A DNA stretch of 64,000 nucleotides, taken from positions 18,764 through 82,763 of the forward strand of contig DVDX01000049.1 in the NCBI GenBank assembly GCA_015295985.1, read 5' to 3'. Shown piece after piece: positions 54,724 through 63,111 of this stretch. A model generated the notes under the pieces. That model was not told the DNA's origin. It did not search any database and worked only from the letters and a program-made list of their open reading frames with translations. The stretch comes from Synechococcus sp. M44_DOE_062. GTDB lineage: Bacteria; Cyanobacteriota; Cyanobacteriia; Thermostichales; Thermostichaceae. Both the position numbers and the translations under genes were made by a program. Position 1 is the first letter of the stretch, and every line of letters starts with the position of its first letter.

Positions 54724-55293
54724 ATGAGGAGACAAGCCCTTTTGCCAAGTCTGCTGGGCATTGCCGTTGCGGTTCTGCTGGGATCCGGGCCTGCCTATGC
54801 CCAGTTGCGGCTGATCCCCGAAGCGGCGCGGCGAGTGTACGAGGCATTGCCGGATCTGCCGTTGGAAAATATTTACACCCCCCTCAATCCCAATGACGGC
54901 GGCCCCACGCCTGAGGAAGATACCTTGGTGCGGCGGATGATGGTTTATCATCTGCAGGTGGCTGGTCGCTCCCCAACTGATCGCTTCGACTGGCAACTGA
55001 CGCTGGCGGACTATTTTGATGCCAATGAGCCGATCATCGCCCAACGGTACCCCGGTGCCGACCGTCTCACGGTCAACCCCTACGCCCAAGACAAAGCCGT
55101 GGTGCAATCCCTAAACCGGCAACAGCGGCAAGCCCTGCTGGAAGCCCTTGTGCTGGCCTTCGGTGGGGATCCCAACCCAACGCCCCTCTACATTCCCACC
55201 GACGGGGATCCTGCCCCTACCCGTCCCACCCCAGAACCTATGAAGCCCTTGCTGCTTCCCGGCAGCGGATCCGCTGACTTACTCAGGCCCTAG
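54724..55293 (+). CDS. Secreted or lumenal protein of unknown function
   Basis: The protein is 189 residues. A clear signal peptide MRRQALLPSLLGIAVAVLLG ends at AYA-QL. The mature part contains DTLVRRMMVYHLQVAGRSPT and DWQLTLADYFDANEPIIAQR, then a proline- and threonine-rich tail. It looks like a family confined to cyanobacteria but I do not recognise a named domain. It follows herA by 124 bases. Confidence 0.75.
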   Translation: MRRQALLPSLLGIAVAVLLGSGPAYAQLRLIPEAARRVYEALPDLPLENIYTPLNPNDGGPTPEEDTLVRRMMVYHLQVAGRSPTDRFDWQLTLADYFDANEPIIAQRYPGADRLTVNPYAQDKAVVQSLNRQQRQALLEALVLAFGGDPNPTPLYIPTDGDPAPTRPTPEPMKPLLLPGSGSADLLRP

Positions 55294-55306
55294 CCGAGGT
55301 TTCCCG

Positions 55307-56497
55307 CTAACTCAAGGCTTGCCCGGTGTAGTTCTCAATGCAGCGTAGGAACAGCTCTACCCCAATGCCAAGGGCAGCTTCATCGAAGTCGAAGCGGGGG
55401 TGGTGGTGGGGGTAGTGCAGGCCCTTTTCGGGGTTGGCGGATCCCAGGAAAAAGTAGCAGCCGGGCACCTCATTCAGGAAAAACGAGACATCCTCTCCGC
55501 CCATGGTCATCTCTGGGATGATCCTCACCTCTGGCCCAAACACCTCGCGGGCAGACTGTTCCACCAGAGCTGCCATAGCAGGATCGTTTTGAACCGCCGG
55601 ATAGCCCCGCTCGAATCGAAACTCATAGGTGGCTCCGTAGGCTTGGCAAATGCCAGCAACAATTTCTTCCAGGCGCTTTGGGATCAAATCGGCCACTTCA
55701 GGGTGAAAACTGCGCACAGTACCCCAAATTTCTGCGCTTGGGGCGATAACGTTAAAGGCATCGCCGGCCCGGAAACGGCCCACCGTCACCACCGCCGGCA
55801 GCATCGGATCCACATTGCGGGAGACGATGGTCTGCAAAGCATTGACAATGTGGGATCCCACCACAATGGCATCCACCGTTTGCTGGGGAAGGGCAGCATG
55901 TCCGCCTCGCCCGATCACCTGGATCTGAAAGCGGTCGGCAAAGGCCATCGAGGGGCCACTTTTCACACCAATAGTGCCCAGAGGGCGGTTATTCCACAGG
56001 TGTAGGCCGAGGATGGCTTCCACATCCGGGTTTTTCAGCACCCCCGCCTCTAGCATCGGCTTGGCTCCGCCGGGGCCTTCTTCGGCAGGTTGAAAAATGA
56101 CCTTGACCGTGCCCTTGAGGTGTTGGCGGTGCTGTTGCAGCAACTTGGCGGTGCCCATAGCAATGGCTGTATGGCCGTCGTGGCCGCAGGCGTGCATAAC
56201 GTTGGGGATGGCGGAGCGGTACTCGACCTCATTGGCCTCGTGAATGGGCAGGGCATCCATATCGGCCCGCAGCGCCAAAACCGGCCCCGGCTGCTCTCCC
56301 TCAATGGTGGCCACAATGCCGGTGTGGGCAATGCCGGTTTGGTGAGGGATCCCCCAACTTTTCAGGCGCTGGCTGATGTAGGCAGCAGTTTGCTTCTCCT
56401 GGAAGCCCAGCTCGGGGTACTTGTGGATGTGGCGGCGCCAGGTCACCAACTCGGGTTGTAAAGCTTGAACAGCAGGGCGAAGCACAGGAACGGACAT
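55307..56497 (-). CDS. M20-family amidohydrolase (HipO/IAA-amino-acid hydrolase type)
   Basis: From ATG 56497 the protein has 396 residues. Metal ligands are seen in LALRADMDALPI, VMHACGHDGHTAIAMG, FQPAEEGPGGAKPMLEAG and MGGEDVSFFLNEVPG. The dimerisation domain lies around QVIGRGGHAALPQQTVDAIV. Such enzymes hydrolyse N-acyl amino acids, hippurate or IAA conjugates. The exact substrate is not predictable. The frame is open for 48 more codons upstream, but family starts support the inner Met. It is downstream of hisA on the same strand. Confidence 0.92.
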   Translation of the reverse strand: MSVPVLRPAVQALQPELVTWRRHIHKYPELGFQEKQTAAYISQRLKSWGIPHQTGIAHTGIVATIEGEQPGPVLALRADMDALPIHEANEVEYRSAIPNVMHACGHDGHTAIAMGTAKLLQQHRQHLKGTVKVIFQPAEEGPGGAKPMLEAGVLKNPDVEAILGLHLWNNRPLGTIGVKSGPSMAFADRFQIQVIGRGGHAALPQQTVDAIVVGSHIVNALQTIVSRNVDPMLPAVVTVGRFRAGDAFNVIAPSAEIWGTVRSFHPEVADLIPKRLEEIVAGICQAYGATYEFRFERGYPAVQNDPAMAALVEQSAREVFGPEVRIIPEMTMGGEDVSFFLNEVPGCYFFLGSANPEKGLHYPHHHPRFDFDEAALGIGVELFLRCIENYTGQALS

Positions 56498-56631
56498 GGC
56501 TTGAAAAACCAAAATGTCTTGGAAAACCCTCACCAGCGGCTGGTGTCGTCGCAGGAAGTTGCCTGTCGGTTTCACCCAGTATGGCAGAGGTTTTGCCAGG
56601 GCTGTTTTCCACTCGAGGTTTGGGTGGATAT

Positions 56632-57417
56632 CTAGGCCCACAGGGATCCGGTTTCCGGCGGTAGATCTTGCCAGCGGCCCGGCCCCACAGCTCGCAAAGC
56701 CTCCTGCAACGAGATTGCCCCTGAGTAGAGGGCTTTACCCAAAATGGCCCCCGTCAAACCGGGCAAGCTCAACAAAGCCAGCAAATCCGTTAGCGAGCCG
56801 ATCCCCCCCGAAGCAATCACAGGCAGGCGGGAGATGGCGAGGATCTCCTGCAACTGTTGTAGGTTGGGGCCGGCCAGGGTGCCATCCCGGCCAATGTCGG
56901 TGTAGATGATGCCGGCGACGCCCTGTTCCCCCACCCGCTGCACCAATTCGGTGGCCCGCAGGGGAGTGGTGCTCAGCCAGCCGCGGGTGGCCACTTGCCC
57001 TTGTCGAGCGTCGATCCCCACCCAAACCCGACCGGGCAACGCTTGGGTCATCGTCTCCAGGGTGACGGGATCCTCTGCGGCCAGGGTGCCGACGATCACC
57101 CGATCCACCCCCAAATCCAGCAACTGCCGCGCCCGTTCCAGGGATCGGATCCCACCTCCCACCTGAATCGGGATGGCCAGTTGGCGCACCAGGCGCTCGA
57201 TGGTGGGCAGGTTAATCGGATCCCCGCTTTTGGCCCCGTCCAAATCCACCACATGCAGGCGAGGAGCACCCTGTGCCGCCCAAGCTTCGGCCTGTTGGAT
57301 CGGGTCGTCGGCTACCTGTTCTGCCTGGGCGTAATCCCCCTGGTAAAGGCGCACGGCGCGGCCCTGCAAAAGGTCGATGGCGGGGATCACCTCCAGAAAA
57401 GCAGTTGAGTAAGGCAT
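56632..57417 (-). CDS. hisA: Phosphoribosylformimino-5-aminoimidazole carboxamide ribotide isomerase HisA
   Basis: From ATG 57417 the protein has 261 residues, a (beta/alpha)8 barrel of histidine synthesis. It has EVIPAIDLLQGRAVRLYQGD with the catalytic Asp, HVVDLDGAKSGD, PIQVGGGIRSLERAR and YTDIGRDGTLAGPNLQQL with the second Asp. The open frame further upstream covers the start of rsmB on the other strand and is a shadow. It is divergent from rsmB across a short gap. Confidence 0.96.
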   Translation of the reverse strand: MPYSTAFLEVIPAIDLLQGRAVRLYQGDYAQAEQVADDPIQQAEAWAAQGAPRLHVVDLDGAKSGDPINLPTIERLVRQLAIPIQVGGGIRSLERARQLLDLGVDRVIVGTLAAEDPVTLETMTQALPGRVWVGIDARQGQVATRGWLSTTPLRATELVQRVGEQGVAGIIYTDIGRDGTLAGPNLQQLQEILAISRLPVIASGGIGSLTDLLALLSLPGLTGAILGKALYSGAISLQEALRAVGPGRWQDLPPETGSLWA

Positions 57418-57480
57418 GATGGGATCCCTTGAGGGGCTTTTCCAGTATCGCCTGGGATCAGCCTTTCTCCAGCGGAGATC

Positions 57481-57506
57481 AAAGTGCTCTGTACTACCGA
57501 CGCAAT
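57481..57506 (+). repeat. Hairpin repeat, degenerate, in the hisA-rsmB gap
   Basis: The plus strand reads aaagtgctctgtactaccga then cgcaa. The stem GTGC-TCT-GTAC includes one G-U type pair. A GTG inside it could be misread as the rsmB start. Confidence 0.65.
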
Positions 57507-57522
57507 GGGAAAACCTCCTGAG

Positions 57523-58908
57523 ATGGCCAGGAACGCGCGCCAACTGGCTCTGTTGGCTCTGCAGAAAATCGAGCGCCAAAACGCCTATGCCGACGTAGTT
57601 CTGGGGCATTTGTTGGCTAACAGCAGCCTGATCCCTGCCGACCGGCATCTGGTCAGCGAGCTGGTGTATGGCATTACCCGCCGTCGCCGCACCCTCGATG
57701 CCCTGATCGATTGCTTTGCCCAACGTCCTGCCCACAAGCAGCCCCCCGATTTGCGGCTGATTTTGCATCTTGGCCTCTACCAACTGGCCTTTTTGGATCA
57801 GATCCCGGCCAGTGCTGCCATCCATAGCAGCGTGGAATTGGCCCGCCAGATGGGGCTGGGATCCCTGACAGGGGTGGTGAACGGCATTTTGCGAGCCTAT
57901 CAACGGCAGGTGCTGGATCAAGCCGGAAAGGATCCCCTCAAGCCTTTGCGAGATGCCCGGCAGACAGCGGCGCGGAGCCCTATTCAGACTCTCGGGATCC
58001 TGCACAGCTTTCCGGACTGGTTGGTGAGCCTATGGTGGGAGCGCCTGGGGCCGGTGGAAACGGAGCAGTTGTGTGCTTGGTTTAACCAGCCGCCCCACCT
58101 GGATTTGCGGGTCAACCCACTGCGGGCAGATGTGGACAGGGTTCTTCAAGCCTTGGCAGCAGCCGGGATCCCTGCCTTCGCCATCTCCGAGGTGCCGGGT
58201 GCCCTACGACTGCAGGAGCATGCTGGCGACATCACGGCCCTGCCCGGTTTTGTCCAGGGTTGGTGGAGCGTTCAGGATGCCAGTGCCCAGCAGGTGGTGC
58301 ATTGCCTGGATCCCCAGCCGGGAGAGCGGGTGATCGACTGCTGCGCCGCTCCGGGCGGCAAGACCACCCAAATAGCCCAACACATGCAGGATCGAGGGGA
58401 GATTTGGGCTTTGGATCGCCACCCCCACCGTCTGCGGCGCCTAGAGGAAAATGCCCATCGCCTGGGCTTGACTTCGATTCGTCCCCTGGCCATCGACCTA
58501 TTGCCGCTGAGTACCGCTGCCGATCGCGTCAGCGGGACGGAGTCCTTACCCCCTGCCCCCTTGCCCCCCTGGCACAGCGCCGACCGGGTTTTGCTGGATG
58601 CCCCCTGCTCCGGCTTGGGAACCCTGCACCGCCATGCCGATGCCCGCTGGCGACAAACCCCAGAGCGGATCCCAGAGTTGGCCCACCTGCAAGCCCAGCT
58701 CCTGCAAGTGGCAGCCCGTTGGCTGAAGCCGGGGGGAGTGTTGGTGTACGCCACCTGCACGCTGCATCCTGCCGAAAACGAGGAGATCATACAAGCCTTT
58801 CTTGGCAGCCATCCCAATTGGGCTGCAGAAGGGGATCCCGTACTCATTTGGCCCCACCGACAGAATCGGGATGGATTTTTTATCCAACGGCTGCGTCGAT
58901 GTGGTTAA
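57523..58908 (+). CDS. rsmB: 16S rRNA (cytosine-C5)-methyltransferase RsmB
   Basis: From ATG 57523 the protein has 461 residues. An N-terminal NusB-like RNA-binding domain (ARQLALLALQKIERQNAYAD, ELVYGITRRRRTLDALID) is followed by the methyltransferase with IDCCAAPGGKTTQIAQHM, LLDAPCSGLGTLHRHADARW and the catalytic VYATCTLHPAENEEI. RsmB methylates C967 of 16S rRNA in E. coli. Starts at 57484 (GTG in a hairpin repeat) and 57505 exist but give extra residues unlike the family. A hairpin repeat is inserted in the domain between VLLD-like strands (DRVSGTESLPPAPLP). Confidence 0.93.
   Translation: MARNARQLALLALQKIERQNAYADVVLGHLLANSSLIPADRHLVSELVYGITRRRRTLDALIDCFAQRPAHKQPPDLRLILHLGLYQLAFLDQIPASAAIHSSVELARQMGLGSLTGVVNGILRAYQRQVLDQAGKDPLKPLRDARQTAARSPIQTLGILHSFPDWLVSLWWERLGPVETEQLCAWFNQPPHLDLRVNPLRADVDRVLQALAAAGIPAFAISEVPGALRLQEHAGDITALPGFVQGWWSVQDASAQQVVHCLDPQPGERVIDCCAAPGGKTTQIAQHMQDRGEIWALDRHPHRLRRLEENAHRLGLTSIRPLAIDLLPLSTAADRVSGTESLPPAPLPPWHSADRVLLDAPCSGLGTLHRHADARWRQTPERIPELAHLQAQLLQVAARWLKPGGVLVYATCTLHPAENEEIIQAFLGSHPNWAAEGDPVLIWPHRQNRDGFFIQRLRRCG
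58524..58547 (-). repeat. Hairpin repeat copy inside rsmB, GGAC-TCC-GTCC type, 24 nt
   Basis: The minus strand reads aaggactccgtcccgctgac then gcga, exactly the 24-nt unit. The stem is at 58535-58545. On the coding strand it gives VSGTESL, the same frame as VSGAEHF in ycf45. Confidence 0.85.
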
Positions 58909-58920
58909 AACTTCCTTGCA

Positions 58921-58949
58921 AAAAGTGCTCCGTGCCGCTGTCGCGAACG
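58921..58949 (+). repeat. Hairpin repeat copy after rsmB, GTGC-TCC-GTGC type
   Basis: The plus strand reads aaaagtgctccgtgccgctg then tcgcgaacga. Two pairs are G-U in RNA. It lies 13 bases past the rsmB stop. Confidence 0.8.
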
Positions 58950-59115
58950 ATTCAATACCCATAAAGCGAGGTTTGTATAGGACTGCTGAAAACTTGTGTA
59001 TCAATGGCGATGGCAATGGGGTGGCGAATATTCTCAGGAAAGTAGCGGCAACTTTGGGACTATATCTCAAGGGAGTCGGTAGGGGCGGTTTGTGCACACC
59101 TCTGAGGGTTCAGTT

Positions 59116-59964
59116 ATGGACTCACTCAAGAATCCCCTGCCTTTAGGCATGGGGAGTATCAACAGCCCGAAAAACCCCTGGATCCGAAAGTTACGGCAGT
59201 TGCACCGCAGTAAAGGTCGGCGAGAACAGGGCGCCTTTTTGGTAGAGGGATCCCATCTCATCGAAGAAGCCCTGCGGGTCGGCTGGCCTCTGCAAGCCCT
59301 CTGCTACACGCCCGACTGGGCCAACCGTCACCCTCTCCTGCTGTCCGATCTGCCCAAGGGCCTACGGCGGCAACCTGTCAGCCCAGAAGTCATGGCAGCC
59401 CTCTGTACCACTGAGTCTCCCGAAGGAGCTGTGGCCGTGGCCGTCAGTCGGCAGATTCCCCCTCCCCCCTTGTCCGGGGTACGTTTGGGCCTCGTGGTGG
59501 AAACGCTGCAAGATCCGGGCAATTTGGGATCCCTCCTCCGAGTCGTGGCCGCTACAGGAGCCGATGGCCTTTGGCTCAGCGCAGACAGCGTGGATCCGGA
59601 AAACCCCAAAGTCTTGCGGGCCTCAGCCGGCCAGTGGTTTCGCCGTCCGCCCCAAGTGTTGCCGGATTTGTTCACTTGGATCCAAGCCTGTCGTCGCCAA
59701 GGGATCCAAGTCTTGGCCGCTACCCTCTCCCCCACAGCCAGCTGTTACTGGGATCTAGATCTCACTCGCCCAACCCTCTTTCTCCTGGGCAACGAAGGGG
59801 CCGGTCTGAGGGAATCGACCATTCAACAGGCCGATGCACAGGTGCGGATCCCCATGGCCGAGGATGTGAACTCCCTCAATGTGGCCATGACGGGTGGGCT
59901 GCTGCTCTACGAAGCCCTTAGACAGAGACGAAAGCTGCTAGAGAGTTTTTCTCGACTGGAGTAG
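59116..59964 (+). CDS. SpoU/TrmH-family RNA 2'-O-methyltransferase
   Basis: From ATG 59116 (GAGGG at 59104-59108) the protein has 282 residues. A substrate-binding N-domain (REQGAFLVEGSHLIEEALRV) precedes the knotted SPOUT domain with VVETLQDPGNLGSLLRVVAA, TLFLLGNEGAGL and IPMAEDVNSLNVAMTGGLLL. It methylates a ribose in rRNA or tRNA, and is nearest RlmB/TsnR-like proteins in layout. The exact target is unknown. It is convergent with recA (12 bases between stops). Confidence 0.9.
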   Translation: MDSLKNPLPLGMGSINSPKNPWIRKLRQLHRSKGRREQGAFLVEGSHLIEEALRVGWPLQALCYTPDWANRHPLLLSDLPKGLRRQPVSPEVMAALCTTESPEGAVAVAVSRQIPPPPLSGVRLGLVVETLQDPGNLGSLLRVVAATGADGLWLSADSVDPENPKVLRASAGQWFRRPPQVLPDLFTWIQACRRQGIQVLAATLSPTASCYWDLDLTRPTLFLLGNEGAGLRESTIQQADAQVRIPMAEDVNSLNVAMTGGLLLYEALRQRRKLLESFSRLE

Positions 59965-59975
59965 CCCGCTTCGTC

Positions 59976-61103
59976 TCAAAACTCGTCATCGCCCTCAAAG
60001 ATCACGCCGTCAGTTTCCTCCTCTCCGTCTTCCATTCCCCCCGGTTGGCTGGCAGAAACGGGTACTCCAGAAGACAGCTTCTCCCGCACAGCCCCTTCCA
60101 CCTCTGCCAAGATCTCGGGATTTTCTTCCAAGTAAACGACCAAATTGTCCCGCCCTTGGGCAACATTTTCTTCTTTGTAGCTGTACCAAGAGCCGCGCCG
60201 CTTCAGAATACCCATCTCCTCTGCCAGATCGATGATGCAGCCAATGTTGGAGATGCCCTGCCCAAAGATGATGTCAAACTCTGCCCGCCGGAAAGGGGGG
60301 GCAACTTTGTTTTTCACCACCTTGACCCGCGCTCGGATCCCGTATTCTTCAGCGCCTTTTTTCAGGGTTTGAACCCGCCGAATATCCAGCCGCACCGATG
60401 CATAAAACTTGAGGGCATTGCCGCCGGTGGTGGTCTCCTGCGGGCCATAGCCCACACCACCAATTTTGGAGCGCAATTGGTTTAAGAAAAGAACAATGGA
60501 TCCGGTTTTGCTGACGTTTCCAGCAATCTTGCGCAGCGCTTGGCTCATCAGGCGGGCCTGCAATCCCACGTGGGCATCCCCCATATCCCCCTCAATCTCG
60601 GCGCGGGGCACCAACGCTGCCACCGAATCCACCACCACAATATCCACAGCCGCAGAGCGCACCAACTGATCGACAATCTCCAGAGCTGCCTCTCCCGTAT
60701 CCGGCTGGGAGATCAACAGGTTTTGAATATCAACCCCCAAAGCTGCTGCGTAAGTGGGATCCAGCGCATGTTCCGCATCCACGAAAGCTGCCGTTCCCCC
60801 TTGTTTTTGCACTTCGGCGATGGCATGTAGGGCAATTGAGGTTTTCCCAGAAGATTCCGGCCCAAAGACTTCAATAATCCGCCCTTTTGGGTAGCCTCCG
60901 CCCAAGGCCAAGTCGAGGGTAATGGCCCCACTGGGTATAGTCTCCACCCGCATCTGGGTGGCATCTCCCAGGCGCATGATCGCCCCTTTGCCGAAATTCC
61001 GCTCGATCTGGCTTAACACCTGCTCCAGGGCTTTGCGTTTCTCTGACTTCAACTTGTCCGAGTCATCAGCAGCGTTCACAGCAGCGGCTTTGCTTCGGGC
61101 CAT
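59976..61103 (-). CDS. recA: RecA recombinase
   Basis: From ATG 61103 the protein has 375 residues. It shows Walker [21 protein letters not shown], Walker [21 protein letters not shown], the L1/L2 DNA loops including [20 protein letters not shown], and an acidic tail. RecA forms filaments for strand exchange and cleaves LexA. The N-terminal [14 protein letters not shown] tail is typical of cyanobacteria. I see no clear LexA box upstream. The region to lgt (61104-61352) is described separately. Confidence 0.97.
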   Translation of the reverse strand: MARSKAAAVNAADDSDKLKSEKRKALEQVLSQIERNFGKGAIMRLGDATQMRVETIPSGAITLDLALGGGYPKGRIIEVFGPESSGKTSIALHAIAEVQKQGGTAAFVDAEHALDPTYAAALGVDIQNLLISQPDTGEAALEIVDQLVRSAAVDIVVVDSVAALVPRAEIEGDMGDAHVGLQARLMSQALRKIAGNVSKTGSIVLFLNQLRSKIGGVGYGPQETTTGGNALKFYASVRLDIRRVQTLKKGAEEYGIRARVKVVKNKVAPPFRRAEFDIIFGQGISNIGCIIDLAEEMGILKRRGSWYSYKEENVAQGRDNLVVYLEENPEILAEVEGAVREKLSSGVPVSASQPGGMEDGEEETDGVIFEGDDEF

Positions 61104-61352
61104 AACCCGCACACCCCCCAGGAGTCGTGGTGGAAAATCGAGCCTGCATTCTAACATTGTCGCCTTGCCCTGAGCGGATCCCTGTCCTCCTTCTGGATCT
61201 GCTGCTGCGGCAGTGGATAAAAACCCCGCGGAAGCGACTTAGCCAAGCTCTCCTCGCCCTTCGGGAGAGGGGCTGGAGGTAGGTCTTCTGCATAGCCTTG
61301 CAGAGCAGGTAGAGTGTGCTAGAGGGATCTGTTCAGGAATGTCCCTGTGTTC
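61104..61352. other. recA-lgt divergent intergenic region with hairpins
   Basis: No gene is seen. It contains inverted repeats: ctctcc...ggagag around 61243-61272 with a short loop region, and tctgcatagccttgcaga at 61284-61301. These could be parts of the recA leader or promoter structure. No clear -10/-35 pair is identified. Confidence 0.5.
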
Positions 61353-62198
61353 ATGACTTTGGTCTTGCGCTCCCCCGGCCCGATTGTGTTCAGTTGGGGG
61401 CCGCTTAGCCTGCGCTGGTATGGCTTATTGATTGGCCTGGCAATGGTGTTGGGCTTGCTCCTGGCTCGCCATCTGGCGGCTCGGCGTGGTCTTCCCCCCA
61501 ATTCCATGTCCGATTTGCTGGTGTGGTTGGTGGCTGGATCCCTACCCCTTGCCCGTCTGTACTACGTGGCCTTTGAATGGGAACGCTATCGAGATGGCCC
61601 CTGGTGGCAGGTCTTGGCCCTCTGGCAGGGGGGCATGGCCATTCACGGTGCCTTGATCGGGGGCAGTGCAGCACTTTACCTTTTTGCCCGGCGGCATCGA
61701 CTTGACTTTTGGCTGCTGGCAGACTGTATAGTTCCCTCGGTCATCCTCGGTCAGGGCATCGGGCGTTGGGGCAACTTTTTCAACAACGAAGCCTATGGGC
61801 AGGTTTTGCCGCCAGACAGCCCTCTGTGGGTGCAACTGCAACTCCCCGACGGCTCTCGGGTACACCCCGCCTTCTTGTACGAATCCCTCTGGAACTTTGG
61901 CCTCTTTGGGATCTTGCTCTTCTTGAGCTATCGACGCGATCCCCCGCCGGGTAGACTTCTTGGTCTTTATCTACTGGGGTATAGCCTGGGGCGTCTCTGG
62001 ATCGAAGGGCTGCGCACCGATAGCCTCATGCTGGGGCCGTTGCGGGTAGCCCAGGGTGTGAGCTTGTTGCTCATTGGCGTTGGCTTGGCCGTGATGATCA
62101 TGGCCCAGAGACGGGCTTCTGCTCGCCTGAGCAGAGTGGCCTCCTCACGGGATTTCTCGGCAGGGATCCCTGCCCCTGAGCAAGCTCAGAAGGAATGA
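61353..62198 (+). CDS. lgt: Prolipoprotein diacylglyceryl transferase Lgt
   Basis: From ATG 61353 the protein has 281 residues with seven hydrophobic segments. The signature GQGIGRWGNFFNNEAYGQVL and the early GPLSLRWYGLLIGLAMVLGL are diagnostic, as is HPAFLYESLWNFG. Lgt moves diacylglycerol from phosphatidylglycerol to the lipobox Cys of prolipoproteins. A GTG at 61347 is another start. The end overlaps tsaE by four bases (ATGA). Confidence 0.95.
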   Translation: MTLVLRSPGPIVFSWGPLSLRWYGLLIGLAMVLGLLLARHLAARRGLPPNSMSDLLVWLVAGSLPLARLYYVAFEWERYRDGPWWQVLALWQGGMAIHGALIGGSAALYLFARRHRLDFWLLADCIVPSVILGQGIGRWGNFFNNEAYGQVLPPDSPLWVQLQLPDGSRVHPAFLYESLWNFGLFGILLFLSYRRDPPPGRLLGLYLLGYSLGRLWIEGLRTDSLMLGPLRVAQGVSLLLIGVGLAVMIMAQRRASARLSRVASSRDFSAGIPAPEQAQKE

Positions 62199-62833
62199 CG
62201 ATCATGCAAGGTGAGGAACTTTGGCAGGAAACCTTTCCTCTTGTGTTGCCCTCGGCTGCTGCCACCCAGTCTCTGGCCGCTTTGGTAGGACAGATGGCTG
62301 TTCGCCTCTTGGGCTCTTCGGCTCAGCAACCCACCTTCCATTGCACGAGCACGATAGAGTCCTTCCCCGGCTTGGTGATCCTTTTAGAGGGCGATCTGGG
62401 CAGTGGCAAAACCACCTTTGTGCAGGGGCTGGGGCAGGGCTTAGAGATCCCTGAACCCATCGACAGCCCCACCTTCGTGCTGGTACAGGAATACCGCAGC
62501 GGGCGGATCCCTCTCTTCCATTGCGATCTCTACCGTCTGGATCCCTCTTCTGCCGCTCGCGCCGGTGGGAGAGAGTCCACACTCCTGGAAGACCTAGGGC
62601 TAGAAGAACTTTGGAGCCAAGGTGGGATCACCGCCATTGAGTGGCCCCAGTACCTCTGCCATCTGCCTGCGACCTACCTCTGGCTGTACCTACAGCCACA
62701 TCCCCAACAGGAAGGAGCCCGCCTCCTGTACGCCAAAGGAAAGGGATCCCAGACTGCTCAACTTTGGCAGCAAGTTCTTTCTCAGTTCACTCAGCAAGAC
62801 CCTGAAGAAAAAAGGATCCACTTCTCCTCCTGA
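62195..62833 (+). CDS. tsaE: tRNA t6A synthesis ATPase TsaE (YjeE)
   Basis: The protein is 212 residues. The P-loop is ILLEGDLGSGKTTFVQGLGQ at about 66-85, followed by PIDSPTFVLVQEYRSGRIP and HCDLYRLD with ITAIEWPQYL. TsaE works with TsaB and TsaD in making t6A on tRNAs. The N-terminal 60 residues (with LPSAAATQSLAALVGQMAVR) are longer than in E. coli. It is coupled to lgt. Confidence 0.93.
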   Translation: MTIMQGEELWQETFPLVLPSAAATQSLAALVGQMAVRLLGSSAQQPTFHCTSTIESFPGLVILLEGDLGSGKTTFVQGLGQGLEIPEPIDSPTFVLVQEYRSGRIPLFHCDLYRLDPSSAARAGGRESTLLEDLGLEELWSQGGITAIEWPQYLCHLPATYLWLYLQPHPQQEGARLLYAKGKGSQTAQLWQQVLSQFTQQDPEEKRIHFSS

Positions 62834-62933
62834 AAGACTTGAAAGCAGCAGAAAAAGTTGGGATCCCAAAAGACCTATGGCCACCTCGATTCGAACTGAG
62901 ACACTGCGCCCACACCCGAAGCGTCGGTCGCGC

Positions 62934-62978
62934 CTTCGCGTTAGCGTTGCGGTTCCCGTCAGGGTGCCGTAGGCATAG
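62934..62978 (-). repeat. Hairpin repeat, TGCC-TAC-GGCA type
   Basis: The stem tgccgtaggca lies at 62965-62975 on the plus strand. The minus strand goes on to ccctgacgggaacc and then a second similar tail gcaacgctaacgcga. The stem differs wholly from the other copies but still pairs. Confidence 0.75.
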
Positions 62979-63006
62979 CAATAATGCACAGGTCAGAAGG
63001 CTTTTC

Positions 63007-63030
63007 AAGGACTCCGTCCCGCTGGCGCGA
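63007..63030 (+). repeat. 24-nt hairpin repeat inserted in a dispersed repeat (filled site)
   Basis: The plus strand reads aaggactccgtcccgctggc then gcga. Left and right of it the sequence continues as in the uninterrupted copy at 19.93-19.99 kb, so exactly 24 bases are extra. The stem is at 63009-63019. Confidence 0.85.
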
Positions 63031-63111
63031 CCAGTAGCCCGGACGTCTCACCCCAGCCTGAAACGACTATGAGCTCGAGGCAAACGGCCAGAACTTAGCC
63101 AAAAGTCATCC

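Larger units (their letters stand above)
62834..63111. other. Gene-free repeat stretch between tsaE and the pirin pseudogene
   Basis: No gene is supported. It contains two hairpin repeats and the second copy of the dispersed repeat of 19.93-19.99 kb in opposite orientation (about 62985-63075). Short open frames here look like chance products of repeat sequence. Confidence 0.65.

Noticed and set aside
56632-58005. A 457-codon frame on the minus strand extending hisA upstream
   Set aside because: The part above 57417 is antisense to rsmB and has no HisA similarity; the ATG at 57417 fits the family start.
61360-61530. Minus-strand open frames over lgt as genes
   Set aside because: They are antisense to a clear lgt reading frame and match no family.
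62870-62910. T-arm-like string (gttcgaatc on the minus strand), possible tRNA
   Set aside because: No acceptor stem, D-arm or anticodon arm can be fitted around it; it lies in repeat-derived sequence.
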